This document shows positions 13,501 to 28,500 of a stretch of DNA of 64,000 bases, one piece after another. Source of the DNA: Dugong dugon (lineage: Eukaryota; Chordata; Mammalia; Sirenia; Dugongidae); the NCBI GenBank assembly GCA_030035585.1, contig CM057461.1, positions 169,395,624 through 169,459,623 of the forward strand, in the 5' to 3' direction. How positions within the stretch are numbered: the stretch's first letter is position 1; each line of letters starts with the position of its first letter. Made by a program: the position numbers and the translations under genes. The notes beneath the pieces are model-generated. The model was not told where the DNA came from. It searched no databases and saw nothing but the letters and a program-made list of their open reading frames with translations.

Positions 13501-16500
13501 TAGTCTTTGGCTGAAGGTTGAACCTGGGGAGTGACTTTATCACTGAGCTAACAGGGTGTCTGGGGGCCATACTCACAGGGTTTCTCCAGTGTCTGTCAGG
13601 CCACTAAGTTTGGTATTTTTTTGTGAGTTAGAATTTTGTTCTGTATCTTTCTCCAGCTCTGTCCAGGACCCTCTGTTGTGATCCCTGTCAGAACTGGCTT
13701 TTATTAAACTAAACTAAAAACAGCTTGATTAGAAATCCTCTCTCGTGGCTGTGACACTTTATAGTTCGTTTTTTTAAAATAAAGAATTCTACAAGTTTTT
13801 TCTTTCTTGAAACATCACAAAAGTAAAATATGACAAATTCATTTTAGAACCTGATGTACCTGTTCTGGTAGCAGCATTTCTTTTCCATTTCTGTTCATGG
13901 TGGAGGCTTTAGTTTTCAAGAAAGTGAATAATTAATGCTAGCTGCTTAATGAGATGATGATTGTGTTTTGAGTGGATTCTGATGAAAGAGGCCACAGGGA
14001 TCTCTGTCTTTGTGTAGTTGGCACAGTACTTCCAGGTTTTTGTGCTGTCAGTTACATCTTTGAATACACATCAAGTTGAATGAAAAACTGGTGAATGAAA
14101 GCTTGTATGAGAAATCAGTTATTCATTAGAATGATGTAGAGCCAAAACATCTCATCTTGAAGTGTTCCATTGTAAGTTGGTGCTTCCTACAATCCTAAAT
14201 TAGTTTATCTCTCTCCAGTGAACTTGATAAACAGCTTAATATGCATAGAATAACCTAATTGTATCTGTATAGTTCATTTATTTATTTTCTCAGTCAGCCA
14301 ATAGGAATTGAGCACCAACCATGCACCCAGCACTGTTCTAGGTGCTAGGGGAAAGTAGGCGGAAAAATATATATAAAATCCCTGCCTGCATGGAGGCCAC
14401 ATTAAAATAGGGACACAATAAATAAACAAGTAAAATACATAAACTCAGTTGTTGATAAGTGCGGTGGAAAAGAAAGAAAACAGAATGGAGGTGCAGAGAA
14501 TGTCAGCGTGGGAGGGGGTTTTGGTTTTGAAGAGCATGGTTCCAGAAGGCCTCCTGGAGATGATGGTATTTGAGCAAAGACCTGAAAGAGGTAAGGAAGT
14601 GAGTCATGCAGAAACCTGTGGGGAAGATCTTCTTGGACTGAAGGAAGAACGAGGGCAAAGATCATGGGCATGTTCTCGTGGAGACAGATGAACCGAGGAA
14701 GAGAGTAGGAAATGAGGTTGGAAAGAGGATGGAGTGAGGTGGGTGGAAGCAGACCACATAGAATTTTTCAGCCATTGGATAAAATAGGAAACCACTGGGG
14801 AGTTGTGAGCAGAGGAGTAAGATGATCTGATTTATGTTTTCAAAGGGATCCCTGTGGTAGCTGTGTAGACTGTAGGGAAGTAGGGAGGAAGCAAGGGAAT
14901 CAGTGAGGAGGCTACTGCAGTAATCCAGGTGAGCGATAATGGGGGCTTGGACAGGGTGTTAGCAGTGGAGAGGTGATAAGTGTTCAGATTGTGAATTTTT
15001 TTAAAATTTTTATTGTGATTTAGATGAAGTTTTATAAGGCAAATTAGTTTCTCATTAAACAATTAATACACATACTGTTTTGTAACATTGGTTGCCAACC
15101 CCACGATGTGTCAACACTCTCCCCTTCTCGATCTCCGATCTCCGGTTCCCCTTTAGCAGCTTTCCTGTCCCCTGCTGCCTTCTCGTCCTTGCCCCTGGCT
15201 GGTGTTCCCCTTTAGTGTCATTTTGTTTTATGAGCCTGTCTAATCTTTGGCTGAAGGTTGAACCTCAGGTATAACTTCAGTACTGAGTTAAAAGGGTGTC
15301 TGGGGGCCATAGTCTCGGGGTTGGATTGTGAATTTATTTTGAAGGTAGAACCGACAGGATTTGTTGACAGACTGAATGGAGGGGGAGAGTGTGAGAGAAA
15401 GAAGAACTCGAGGATGACTGCAAGGTTTTGGCCTGAACAATTGGAAGGGTGAAACTGTCATTTGCTAAGAAGCTGAAGACTTAGGAGGAGTTCGGTACAT
15501 GTAACCATGTTTCTTATTCACTTGTCACACCTGCTTTTAACACTGTAGCAGAGCCATTGACTTCATCTTTTTTCAGCTCTCTTAAATGTGGTAAATAAAG
15601 TGCATGGTCAGAATAAAAACTTTAACTTATTCAGGGTAACTTTTGGGGAAAATGAAGTGTGCTTTTAAAACATGATTTGATAAATAGACCTATAAAAAGA
15701 AATAACCATCAGCCACAAATTGTTCTAATAACAAGTCTGCGGTTTGAGATGTCAGAAAGGGAATGGAGATACAGCACTTACATTAAGTTGAAAGACGGGA
15801 TCGATAGTTCTTTTTCAATAAGGTAGGTGTAGTAAAGACACTATAGGTGAGTGTCCTGGGTGTCAATTTAGAATTGACATTTTCACTGAGCTGAGCAAGG
15901 TTTTGTAAATTAGTTCTTGAATGTGTCCGCTCCTACATAACAAGTGATTCTTTTCTTTCATTGTCCATTTTAATCTCTTCTACTTGTAACTCTGTAGGCA
16001 AGTGAATTTAATTTGTTATTCTAGACCACCTCATGGTAAACAGAAACATAAAAAGCATCCACTGCGTGGACCTCATTTATTTATTTATTTATTTTTAGCA
16101 ATAATAGAATTACGTTAGGTAACCTCCCTTAGGAGTTACAGTATTTTTTAAAGTGTTCCCTGTGAAATATTCATCATTCTGGCATTTTTTACCTTTTTTA
16201 TATCACGTTATGCACACTATCCAAAGGTAATTAATATGTTGAACATTTACTAAAAAGGTTGTATTTTTTAGTGCCCACCAAATCTTCACAAGCAAGATGG
16301 ATACGCATGCAATCAAAATCAGGTATGCTGATCTTTAAGTTTTAAATGTAATTTTAAAAGGATTCCTTTTAGTCTGGAGGTGAGATGGGAAGGCAGAGAG
16401 GGCTAGGAGGTGGCTGAATGGACATGGGGAATCAGGGGTGGAAAGGAGAAGTGTGCTGTCACAGTTTGGGGTAAGCAATTAGGGTCATGTGACAATGTAT

Positions 16501-19500
16501 GTATAAATTTTTGTATGGAAGACTAACTTGAAATATAAACCTCATTTAAACCATAACAATAAACAAACAAACAAAAATTTTAAAAAAAGGATTCGTTTGA
16601 AAGGTTTTCTTCTTTTTTTTGATAAGTGTGGCTTTGAAGGGAGGTTGCAACTCAAGCAACAGTTATCACAGTGGTGTTCTAATTCAAAGTTGCTTCATGT
16701 CAAACCAAATACTAACTCTATGATGTTTAACTCTGGTGATAAATTGTTCAGATGAAACTGTAGGAAAGAAGAGAAAGGTAATGACTAAAGAGGTAGGAAC
16801 CCAATTTATTGAGCTGTGACCATCTTCTAATAATTTCAACGTGTTCTCAATTATAGGAGAATGTGGGGGTTTTGTTTGTTTATTTGTTTTTGTTTCTTTT
16901 AAGCCATGTTATAGCCCAACCAGTCCCACAGGAGAGAAGATAAAAATCATAACGATATCACCGAAGGAAATGTACCAATTTTTTGCTTTCCATAAAATTT
17001 GAAAATTTACATGACTAGTTTGGATTTAAGGAGCTTTGGGGGTGCAGTAGTTAAGTATTCAGCTACTAAGCAAAAGGTCGGCAGTTTGAACCCACCAGCC
17101 GCTGCACGGAAGAAAGATGTGGCAGTCTGCTTCCATAAAGACTTACAGCCTTAGAAATCCTGTGGGGCAGTTCATCTCTGTCCTGTAAGGCTGCTCTGAG
17201 TCAGAATAGATGGCAATGAATTTTTGGTTTTTAGTTTGGATTTAAAGCACTGTCCTATGAGGCCAGTGTTCTGAGTTTAAATTTTAACTGTCTGTTATTC
17301 TTATGCACCTCTTAAGATGTATGTGATTCTATTTGGTCACTATGAAAATATTAGGGTATGGAATTAAAAAAAAAAAAGGAGCTCATCAAGACAACTAAAA
17401 GAAGACCTTACAGTGAAATGTTGTGGAAAACAACACTGGCTCCATGTGCCTCGTAACGTGTGTCCTTTTGCCTCAGGGCCGCTGCTACAACGGGGAGTGC
17501 AAGACCCGGGATAACCAGTGCCAGTACATCTGGGGAACAAGTAGGTCCTGTGTTCCTGTCTGAGGGTCACATGTGTGGTCTGGTTTTCTCTTAATATTGT
17601 TCTTCTCTGCCAGTCTTGCTGAAAGAGATGCACAGCTTGGAGTGATGTTTTGTTTTAAAACCAACTTAAAAAAGGGTTCTAGAATAAATAGAAGTATGAA
17701 GCTCAGTCACAAAACCTACAGAAAACAAATGTTCAATTCTGGGGCTTGTCATCAGAGGAAGGAACCTAATAGGCTCCTTCAGTGATTGTGGCTGTCTGAG
17801 AAGAGACATTGCATCCACTTGGAAAGACTGGGTCAAGTGCCGTGGTCAGGTTCATTATCCAGAGACTTGCATCATGTACTATGTACTTTAGATTTAGCAT
17901 TTACCCTACCAAATTAGCCTTGTGTTTTTCTCCTGGAAAGTATCAGAGTTACTTTTAAAATTCTGCTGTCTCAGTGTGAAGTGAAGAAATATATGTACTT
18001 CCTGAGATGTAGATAGTTACAGATTCAGGTACATGGTCATGATGTCCATGATTTCCAGAACATTCCCTACATGTTAATACATATATTCTCTCCCTGACAT
18101 TTACAGGGCCTCTCTAATGAACTTTAGTTTGTGAGGGCCAGACTGGAAGAGAGAGGAATGGGTCTGCCTTGATGACTGAGGCTGGGTTACCCCAAAAGTA
18201 AAGAAAGCACACAAAAGAAGAACAGAGCACCTGGCACAAAAGACTCCAGTGTTTGGCAAATACTATTTAACTGAAAGATTCCCGTTTGGTGTTTCATTTT
18301 GACAAAGTGAAGATAATAGAGACATATTTATCTTTTAAAAAGTTTAAATATCAAAACCCAAGTGCCAACACAAAATCTCAATAGGCTAAGGCAATATCCC
18401 CGATATAAAACAGGATTAATAATGTTTATTAGCTTTATTATCAACAACGGTGCATGTTTGAGGTCTCTTTACTCAAGAAATGATATGCTTGCAGAGCACA
18501 TTAGTGATATTACCTCTTCATTAGTTGAGGAAAGTTAGAATTGTGTTTTAATAGTCTTTTAAGGTTAATACACTAATTCCTGCTGCAGATGGTCATTCCC
18601 ACCCCCATCCCCAAACCTGCCGACAAAAATTGAAAGGAATTTCTTTCTCTGATTAAAAAAACAGTGGTGTGTTGGAACTGCCTTGTATTTGCTTGCAAGA
18701 GCCAGTTGTTATTTTTCAGGACTTTTGCAATTCAGGTGACATTACACTGGTATCTTGAAGCCAGCCACGGAGTATTTACACCATGGAAATTGGCAAATGC
18801 TACAAATCAGGAATTTCTTTTTTTCCTGGAGAGCCAGTTGTGAAACATTTATCAGCATGCTACAGGTTATGGATAACAAAGAGAATTAAAAGAAATTTTC
18901 TTCTCTTGCCCAACTCCAAAAAGAGGCTGCAGGGTCTGATAAGTTCTGTTATGAAAAGTTGAATACAGAAGGCACAGAGAAGGGGAACTGCGGGAAGGAT
19001 GGAGACCGATGGATCCAGTGCAGCAAACAGTGAGTAGTCAGCTTTGTGGCATAATAACTGGACTTGGAAGCTCTGATTCAAATATGAAATGAGCACAAAA
19101 TAAATGTTACTGATTTTTTTTATAAATGCTCAACTATTTAAAAATTTAAAGTAAGTATCTTAAAACTACATTAGTATATCTTGAGGCCAGACAGCCATGG
19201 GCTAACCTATGGCACAAACTCATACCATTTCTATAAAATTTTGAAAATTTCTCACACACTGTATTTTACTTGATGCTTGTTTTAAAGTGGTACTTTGCCA
19301 AAATATTACAAATTAATATTACGTTTTAATTTTCTATTTTGCTAGGAGATATGGCCTATGAATTGACTATATATGCAAAGTTTAATAGGCAAAATATATA
19401 GATTCTATGGAAAATATTTCTGGGACCATTCAAAGTGAAATAATACATGGTTTTGATCATCTCATGAGTGCAACACCATTTGATTTAATTATTCATCTAG

Positions 19501-22500
19501 TATGTATGTCTGAGATTTGTTTTCTTCTAAAAAAATCCAATTAATGCATATTTGAAGGAGCCTGGTAGCATAATGGTCAAGCACTAGGGTGCTAACCAAA
19601 AAATTGGCAGTTCAAAGACACCCAGCAGCTCCATGGGAGAAAGACCTGGTAATTTTCTCCCATAAATATTACAGCCAAGAAAATCCTATGGGGCAGTTCT
19701 ACTCTGTCACATGGGGATGCTGTGAGTTGGAATTGACTCTCCAGCACCCAGCAACAACAGTGCATATTTGAAGTCTCTTTACTCAAAAACTGATATACTT
19801 TCAGATCACATTAGGAATATTTCCTCTTCATTAGTTGAGGAAAGTTAAAGTTTTGACTTAATAGTTTTTTAAGGTTGATTCAGTCACTTAGATATATGGG
19901 ACCATTAAGTTATAGGTGAAAGCTCCCCCTTTTTTCTTCCATAGTAATAAGGAACCTTCTGCCAATTTTGAAGCAGAGCAGGATTTAAGGGAATTTTTAT
20001 TTCTCTAGAGCTCTGGTGGCACAGTGGTTAAGAGCTCAGCTGCTAACCAAAAGGTCAGCAGTTCGAATCCACCAGCTGCACCTTGGAAACCGTATGAGGC
20101 AGTTCTGCTGTTTCCTATAGGGGTCTCTCTGAGTTGGAATCAACTCAACGGCAACAACTTTTTTTTTTTTCCCTCTAGTTAATGATCTTTATGCTGTACT
20201 TTATGAAACTTTACAGTTCCATGTAGTCTTTGGTGGTGGATGAGGCCTTAGGAGAAAACGAATCTTTGACTGTAGATTCTTTCAAATTAAACCAAATTAA
20301 AAACAGAGATTCCAGCCCAACCTTTCTCTATTTCTCTATGACTTTTCAAAAAGTTTGAGAGACATTGGGGATAGATTACTGTAAAATATAACTGATAGCA
20401 GAATACCTAACCACCAACGAGTTAAGGAAAATTACTGTATGTTTTTTAAACTTTAAAAAATTGTGAAATATAACATATAAACAAACAAACAAAGGAGTAA
20501 CACATAAATATGCAGCTTACCAAGTGATTACGAAGTGAACTCCCATGTAAACTGTACCCAGGTCAAGAAATAGAGCATTGCAGCATCCCAGAAATGTGTC
20601 CTGTTCTTTCCCATCACAGTCCCACCTCCCGGAGGTACCATCATTCTGACTTTTATGGCAATTGCTTACTTGCTTTTCTTTAGAGTTTTACTGCCTAAGT
20701 TTCATCCCCAATCAATGTATTTTACCTAAAGTTTTTGTAACTTTATATAAAAGGAGTCATACTGCATGTGGTATTTTGGATTTTGCTACTTAAATTCAGT
20801 ATTTTCTAGAGTCTTTTGTGGTGGCTGTAACTATCTTTTGTTCATTTTCATTCATATTCATATGAATATATAATGATTTATTTCTCTATTTTATGTTAGT
20901 GGACATGTGTTTGTTTTCGTGTTTTGGCTATTACAAGCCATGTTGCTGTGAACATTCTTTGCAAATGTTGTGAACATTTATGCAAGTTTCTGTAGGACCT
21001 GTACCTAAAAGAAGAACTGCTAGGTCAAAGGGGATATATCTTTTTAGTGTTACCAGATGATATCAAACTCTTTTCCAAAATGAATGCATTAGTATATGTA
21101 TCAGTAATATGTGTATGAAAATTGTGTCATACCAGATTCTCACCAACACTTAGTATTGTCGTATTTTTTACTTTTATCTATTCAAGTGAGTGTGAGCTGC
21201 TATATTATTTTGGTTTTAACTTACATTTCCCTTATTACCAAAAAGGTTTAACACATCCTTCACTTATTTATTGGGCATGGATTTCCTTTTCTGGGATATA
21301 CTAGTTCAATTCTTTGCCCATTTATTAGAAGTTCATTATCTACTTAATAGGCTCGAGGTAGGTGCCCTCAAGTTGGGTGAGTCATTTCATGATGTTGCCA
21401 AGAACCCAGGCCCTTTCAATCCTTTTACTCTGAGTTGTTTTTTTTTTTTTTTGTTATGCTTGTGAACTCATGACTGCAAAGTGGATACAAAGCTCTATGT
21501 TCTAAAGCAGGAAGCAAGGGTAGGAGCAACAAGCCTTTACCCAGAAAGCAAAATTCTCCCCAGCAGCTCCCTAGCTAGTTTTACCTCTCTCAACACTGCT
21601 AGAACTCAGTCACAGCAGCAACTTCTAGCTCCAGGGATGCGGGGAGGAAGATGGCCAGGAAAGTGGGTATAGCTTACTTATGACCATTTCAAGACCTGTG
21701 GGACATACCATATCCCACCTACTTTTTATGCCTCTGGAGTTCTTTGGAAAGGGGGTAGCCTGATTTTAACACTTTTAGCCTCAAGGTGGGAACCTTTTGA
21801 AATGTGTGAAACTCAAAAATCCTGAGTGGGAGCCTCATTTTTGTGTAAACTGAGCAAAGTCTTAGGCAATGCCTCCCAGATGTGTGAATTTTCTAAACTT
21901 TTAACAAGTTTGCCTTTATTTCTTTGAGATAAGCCTCCTCACTATGTTTCCCAGTTGCTACGTTCTCATGAGAATGTACTTACCGTGAGAATAAGCTCTT
22001 GCCAGTCTTCATTCAGTCATAGTGGCTATTTTCTCCTTTAGACCGTTCATTGTTTCCAGCTGGCTGCCTTCTTTTCCAGCTTCTGAACAGTAAATAATGC
22101 CTTTCCAATAAGGAATAATGCACTGCAATGGTACGTTTCAAGAGATTGGAACTCTGATAAGTTATTCTTACCCTGCATTCAATCTTAGGGCCCACTCATT
22201 GCTTCCACATGTAGCAGGTAGAATGCACTGCTGTGAGCAGTTCTGCAGTATTTCAGGGCAGCTGTTTCTGCTTCTTAGCTGTTAGTGCTGCTTTCGTTAT
22301 AATGAAGAATACATAGTAGTGATAATTTTCCAGAGATTCAAATTCCTTTGGTTTTATTTAGTTTGCCTCTAGGTACTGCTTTTACAGAATGAAGAATGCA
22401 TTGTAGTGGTAATTTTTCTGAGATGAAAAAATCCCTTGGCTTTATTTATTTGAGCTGTAAATACAGCTTTTGTAGTAAAGAAGAATGCATTGTACCATAT

Positions 22501-25500
22501 TTTGAAAAGTTTCTGAAAAATAATAAAAAGGCTAAAAAGAATGAGACTAGAATAAAATGTATGTGCAGTCATTGCCAGTTGACTTCATGTTTTACCTTAT
22601 ATTTTGCAAATTTTAAAGAAATAAAATTTTTTTAAAAATTCTATCGTTGACTCATATTGGCGGGATTTACATCATCCAGGATCCGCTGAGATGGCTGTTA
22701 TCCCCGAAAATGGGTGTCAAAATCCATAACTCATAACAAAAATTCTGAATTAGTCCTTTAATCAGCAAGCCTTTCATTAGTGAAAATATATGGTATCAAC
22801 AAAAAATTCAGAGGAGAAAAATAATTGGGTCTTGAAAGTGTTAGACATCATTCATGATTCATCTTTCAGGGATGGGCACTTTCCTATCCCAAACAAAGCT
22901 GTGATTCTGTTAGCAAGGAAGGAGGGAGGGTCATAGTCAACAATATCTTTGACAGACATTTTTGTTGAGAAGGAAAAAGGATATTTTTGAAATTTAAATT
23001 GATTGAATAGTTTTGAATTTCTGAGTTTGATTCCCCCTGTATTTTTTCTTTTTTAAACATGTTCAGTGATGTGTTCTGTGGATTTTTACTCTGTACCAAT
23101 CTTACTCGAGCTCCACGTATTGGTCAACTTCAGGGTGAGATTATTCCAACTTCCTTCTACCACCAAGGCCGGGTGATTGACTGCAGGTAATATATTAAAT
23201 GTTAGAAAACCTAATGCACCATGAGGATTACAAATTTAGAAAAATCAAAGAATATTCGTTCTAGTTCTCACAAGAGGAAAAGTAGATTTTATTATCAATC
23301 TTTCACATTGAGAGTCATTTAAAAAACAAAGTTGTATAATGACTTTGAAATTATAAAAATTTTGCTTAACAATTGTACTAGTTATTAATTGGGAGACATT
23401 TTTCTGTCATCTTAATCTTAAAAGTAGAAAAATGGGTATCCATTTTGACCAACGATTACAGTCTTGAGCATTGGAATATATCACTATGTGGAAACTGTGT
23501 GTGTTTTACTTTTTTATGCCAAAAAAAGAAGGTAACCTATAATTTATATAGCAAATGTCTGGTATAGAAGATGGCTTAATAAATACCCAGTCACATATGG
23601 AGAATATTTGTTAAAATGCCATTTATATTAGGCAAACATTTGATATCCGATTGTCAGTGAGTACAAGGCTCATAAGCTAGGGAGTCATATTAAAAATAAG
23701 CATTGTTCTCTTCAAGGTAGTCATAATTCTAAGATGTTGCGTTCCTATTCAAGTGGCAAGGTTATTGCCCAAAATACTTTCGAGATTCCTCCTACAGAAT
23801 TGCTTTTAGTATCTGCACCTGTTATTTTTGGTATCTCCAGAGTTGCACACCTTTATTTTACATGAGTGAATATAAGATGTGAACTCATATAAGATCTTAT
23901 ATTCTGGAATCTTACATTCCTATAATCATCCAAAAATAATTTTTTTTTTTAATATATATTTTATTGTACTTCAGGTGAAAGTGTACAGAGCAAATAGTTT
24001 CTCATGAAATAGTAGTACACATGTTGTTTTTTGACATTGGTTAACAACCCCACAACGTATTAAGCCTCTAAATTCTCAACCTTTTTTTTTTGATGAAAAT
24101 TACAGATGGCCAAAGATACACCGTTTCAAAAATTTCTACATTCACAGTTCAGTGACATTGACTACGCTCTTCCAACTGTGCTGTTATTCTCACTTAAGAT
24201 GAAGGCTTACAGAAAAAATAGTTTTTCATTTAACAGTTACTACACATGTTGCCCTATGACAATGGTTAACAATCTCACAGCACATCAAGAATATCCTTAC
24301 TCCACCTTGTGTTCCCTATCACCAGGGGGCTTCCTTGTCCCCTTCTGTCTTCTGGACCTTTTCAGTGGACTATTGTACCTCTTTAGTCTCATTTCCAAAA
24401 ATAATTTTTAACTAAATTTAGTAAAATGATTGGTAACTAAATTGAGTAATGCTGTCTTGATCAAATGATTGCTGACGTTCTGTCTTTTAGATGGCTCTGA
24501 AGGTGATTCTGGTAGGATCTTAGACAGTGCCATCCTTCCTAGGATAAATCTGTAGTCTTCAAAGCTAGTTACTTTGTGGCACATAAGCTTCCTTTGAATG
24601 TCTAAGTTTTAGCGTGAATTTAGATGCAACCCAATACCCATTGCAGTCGAGTCGATTCTGACTTATAGCCACCCTTTAGGACAGAGTAGAATTGCCCCTT
24701 AGGGTTTCCAAGGCTATAGTCTTTACAGAAGCAGACTGCCACATCTTTTTGCTGCAGAGTGGCTTGTGGGTTTGAACTGCCAACCTTTCAGTTAGCAGCC
24801 GAATGCTTAACCACTGCATGGCCATGGTTCCAACAGCCCTGTTAAATTATATTGTTATATTCTGAAGTAGTATATTTGTAAAAAGTGCAATAAGGCACTC
24901 TATTAATAATTATGGCATTGATTATCATTCAAATTCAAGTTGTCCCTAACTTTGAAATTTTAGAAGTAAAAACCAATAAAGAGGAACTAATCCTTTTATT
25001 TTTTTCAATCATGAATAATCAAATTCTCAGAAGAGTAATAATTTTCAGAATATTTGTATTTGCTGTTTTTGCCCAATGTCTTCTTTTTTCTACCCATGCC
25101 ACATCTAAAAGCCTTAGAGAGCTTATAAGTTTGCTTCTTTTTGTTCTTACACAAACACTTCTTCCCCCAGTCTTGTTTGGTCTTGAAAACAAGTAAACAT
25201 TTAGAATTCACTTTGTGCACATGGCATTTTTTTTTCTGATGACATGCAATGTAATAATAATAATGAAAGGCAGTTCGTTTCTTTTATCATGCCTTTTTAT
25301 TCAGGGCAGGTGGGAAGGAGGAAAAAGGAGAAGGGGAGGAATGCTGGGAGAAACTCATATCCATTGACAACCTCTTCTGTTTCCTGTTACTTTAAATAGC
25401 TAGCAAGCCTCATTCATTTTAACTTTGTATTTCTAAGTGTGGTTCTAATGGTTGTATGAATATTTTTCTCCTTTTAGTGGTGCTCATGTGGTTTTAGATG

Positions 25501-28500
25501 ATGATACAGACGTGGGCTATATAGAAGACGGAACACCATGTGGCCCATCTATGATGTGTTTAGATCGGAAGTGCCTACAGATTCAGGCCTTAAATATGAG
25601 CAGCTGCCCTCTCGATTCCAAGGGCAAAGTCTGCTCAGGCCATGGGGTAAGTAGGTACCAATGTTCCAACTCCAACCTTCATTGTCCGACATCTTGAAAG
25701 TTCATGGTGGTTAGACTTTTGTTTTGGCCTTCCTCTTTCTGTGGCTGCTGCCAATATCTGCGCACTGACTGTGACTATCCCTTGACTCCCTTATCCATTG
25801 AGGATAACAACCGTGTGTGTTGATACAGTTTTATTTGTTGTTCTTTTTATCACTGGCTAATTATAGTCATTACATTCTCTAGACATTCCGTGCCGTCTAA
25901 GAAGTTGAATGAAAATTGATATGGTTCCTAAATAAACTATAGACTCCATGTGACTACTTTGTACTATTCTATATAACTTTTCTTTTTATTGTTGTGCTTT
26001 AAGTGAAAGTTTATAATTCAAGTTAGTCTCTCGTACAAAAATGTATACATACATTGTTATGTGACCCTACTTGCTCTCCCTATACTGTGACAACACACTC
26101 CTCCTTTTGACCCCAGATTTCCCGTGTCCATTCAACCAGCTCCTGACCTTCTCTGCCTTCTCATCTCACCTCTGGACGGGAGCTGCCCATGTAGTCTCCT
26201 GTATCTACTTGAACTAAGAAGCACACTCTTTACGAGTATCATTTTAAGTCCCATGGTCCAGTCTAATCTTTGACTGAAGAGGTGGCCTCAGGAATGGTTT
26301 TAGTTTTGGGCTAACAGAGAGTCAGGGGCCATGTCTTCCATGGTCCCTCCAGCCTGAATCAAACCATTAAGTCTGGTCTTTTTCTAGAGTTTGAGTTCTG
26401 CACCCTACTTTTCTCCTGCTCTGTCAGGGGCTCTCTCTTGTGTTCCCTGTCAGGGTGGTCATTGGTGGTAGTCGGGCTCAATATAACTTTTTTATTGTTG
26501 TAAGCATAGATACCACAACATTTACCAATTCAACATTTTTTGCATATACAGTTCAGTGACACCAGTTACATTCAAAGTAACTTTTAAATCTTCTCAATAA
26601 TTTACTTTCAGCTGCTCCCCATGCATATTGAGCACAAGATCACACTAAAATAGAGATTTGATCACTGATGTAATTCATATTTAAAGTTGTACAATTGTGC
26701 TTGGATCAGCATCAGCCAAAGAGAGGATGCTCTCCTAGTCACACCTGAATATATCTTTAATTTCGTGAACATATTTTTTGGACAAGCTGGACTTACTGAT
26801 ATACCTACCTTAGCTTAAGATCCAAAAAAACAAATTTTAACAATTATTTAAATTAGACTCAGCAAAGGGAAAGTATCTAAAGATTTATAAAGACTTCAGA
26901 AATGGGAAAAAGAGATGTGAAGAAATGGAGAGTAATAATGTAAAAAGGAATTTCTGGAATGAAGGTTAAGACAATCCAAGAAATGGCACATCATATGGAG
27001 TAAAATAAGGTGGGAAGGCCTAAGAAGCTTGTATGTGACTATCTGGAGTTTTGAATTTATTTGAACTGTAGACTCACAGGGGAGGGCAGTATATCCTAGT
27101 GGTTAAGAGTGTGGATTTTGGAGCTAAATCACATCCTGGGTTTGAATCCTGGCTCAACTGCTTCCTATCCTAGTGACACTGGGCAAGTCACCTGATCTCT
27201 GTTAGCCATTAGGGTGCTGGTATAAGGATTAGAGAGTCAGAGAAAAAGAGAAAGACCCTCAATGAATGGATTGACCCACAGTGACTGTAACTGTGGGCTC
27301 AAACATACCTGCTACTGTGAGGATGGTGCAGGACTGGGCAACCTTTTGTTCGGTTCTACATAAGGTCGCTGTGAGTCGGAGCTAACTCTACGGCACCTAA
27401 CAACAGCAACAACACAGAAAGCACTTAGCATACATGTCTGGCACCTAGTAAGTGCTTAATAATTATTAAGTTAACATAAAATCCCTGGGAAGACCTTTAA
27501 GTTATTTTAATTATTGCTCTAAGCCAAAAAAAACAAAAAACAAAAAAAACAACAAAACCCGTTGCCATCAAGTCGATTCTGACTCATAGCGACCCTATGA
27601 TTTAATACATGAGAAGACCCTTATTCTTCCCTATGTAATCCCTCCCACTTTTTTATCTTGTTTTAAAAAAGTCAGATTCAGTCTTGTTGATTATAATCTT
27701 GGTATTGTATGTAACATTTCAGACTGAAAAGCTTCTTATAACAATAAGCTTAAATTTGATGTTAATCTTTAATAATCTATCTCTGAATGTATTTCACAGA
27801 GAGATAAGGGTTTAAACACCACAGTCTCAAGTTTTGCAGATGGTTATTTATTTCATCTAAATTACAAGTCCATTCTAGTATGCTGCTTGGTCCATAGAGG
27901 AAGAGAGAGGAGACTAAGATCATGCCAGGATCTTCAATCTGGCTGACAGAGAGAAGAGTGATACCAGCCATAGGCAGGGAAGGTGGGGGAGATGCTCATT
28001 TGGCAAGGAAAGTAATGAGTCTGGTGTTGGATGTGTTGAGATAATGCAGTGCATTGGTGATTAATGCCTCCTGGCCTTTCAACCTCTGGCCCTGCCTATT
28101 GAGCCCAGTATCTATTAATATGTATGTTTAAAGTATGTGGCTGCTAACTGAAAGGTCAGTGTTTCAAACCCATCAGCTGCTTTTCAGGAGAAAGATGTGG
28201 CAGTTTGCTTCTGTAAAGATTTACAGCCGTGGAAACCCTATGGGGCAGTTCTACTCTGTCCTATAGGGTCACTATGAGTCAAAATCGACGTGACAGCAAC
28301 AGGTATGGGTAGACAACTACTGTGGAAAAAAACTACATTGTCAGACACACTTGTATACTTAAATAATATCAATAATTAAAATTTAATTTCAAATTCTCTT
28401 CCTTTCAGTCTTTTTTTCCTGTAATTAAAAGAAAAAATCAACAATTTGATCTATACATGGTTTCCCCTTTTCTAGTGCTCAAAACCATGGGAAACATTTT

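Larger units (their letters stand above)
9629..16271. other. ADAM23 intron, 6.6 kb
   Basis: Holds a Tigger-like element (10304-11002) inside an ancient LINE-type repeat, an old L1 piece (about 11345-11640), two young L1 3' ends (13259-13691 and 14998-15323, both minus), and a second ancient LINE-type repeat (14290-14985). Parts 11650-13240 and 15340-16271 show nothing I can name. Confidence 0.65.
16323..17476. other. ADAM23 intron
   Basis: Carries a short L1 3' end (16375-16580, plus) that begins only about 50 bp after the donor, and an AfroSINE (17029-17232, plus). A poly-A run (17367-17378) precedes the next acceptor. Confidence 0.7.
19030..23066. other. ADAM23 intron
   Basis: Holds two AfroSINEs (19557-19760, 20008-20172), duplication copy 2 (19761-19876), an old L1 (20455-21345, minus), an unnamed repeat-like block (21346-21790), and an 88-bp tandem array (22098-22520). 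The remainder to 23066 shows nothing. Confidence 0.65.
23187..25477. other. ADAM23 intron
   Basis: Holds an L1 3' end with composite structure (23946-24393, minus) and an AfroSINE (24627-24831, minus). The rest shows nothing recognisable. Confidence 0.65.

Noticed and set aside
25452..25697. An 81-codon frame with [11 protein letters not shown] starting at an upstream ATG
   Set aside because: The ATG is in the intron, upstream of the acceptor at 25477, and the frame runs past the donor at 25647. It is the ADAM23 exon read through.
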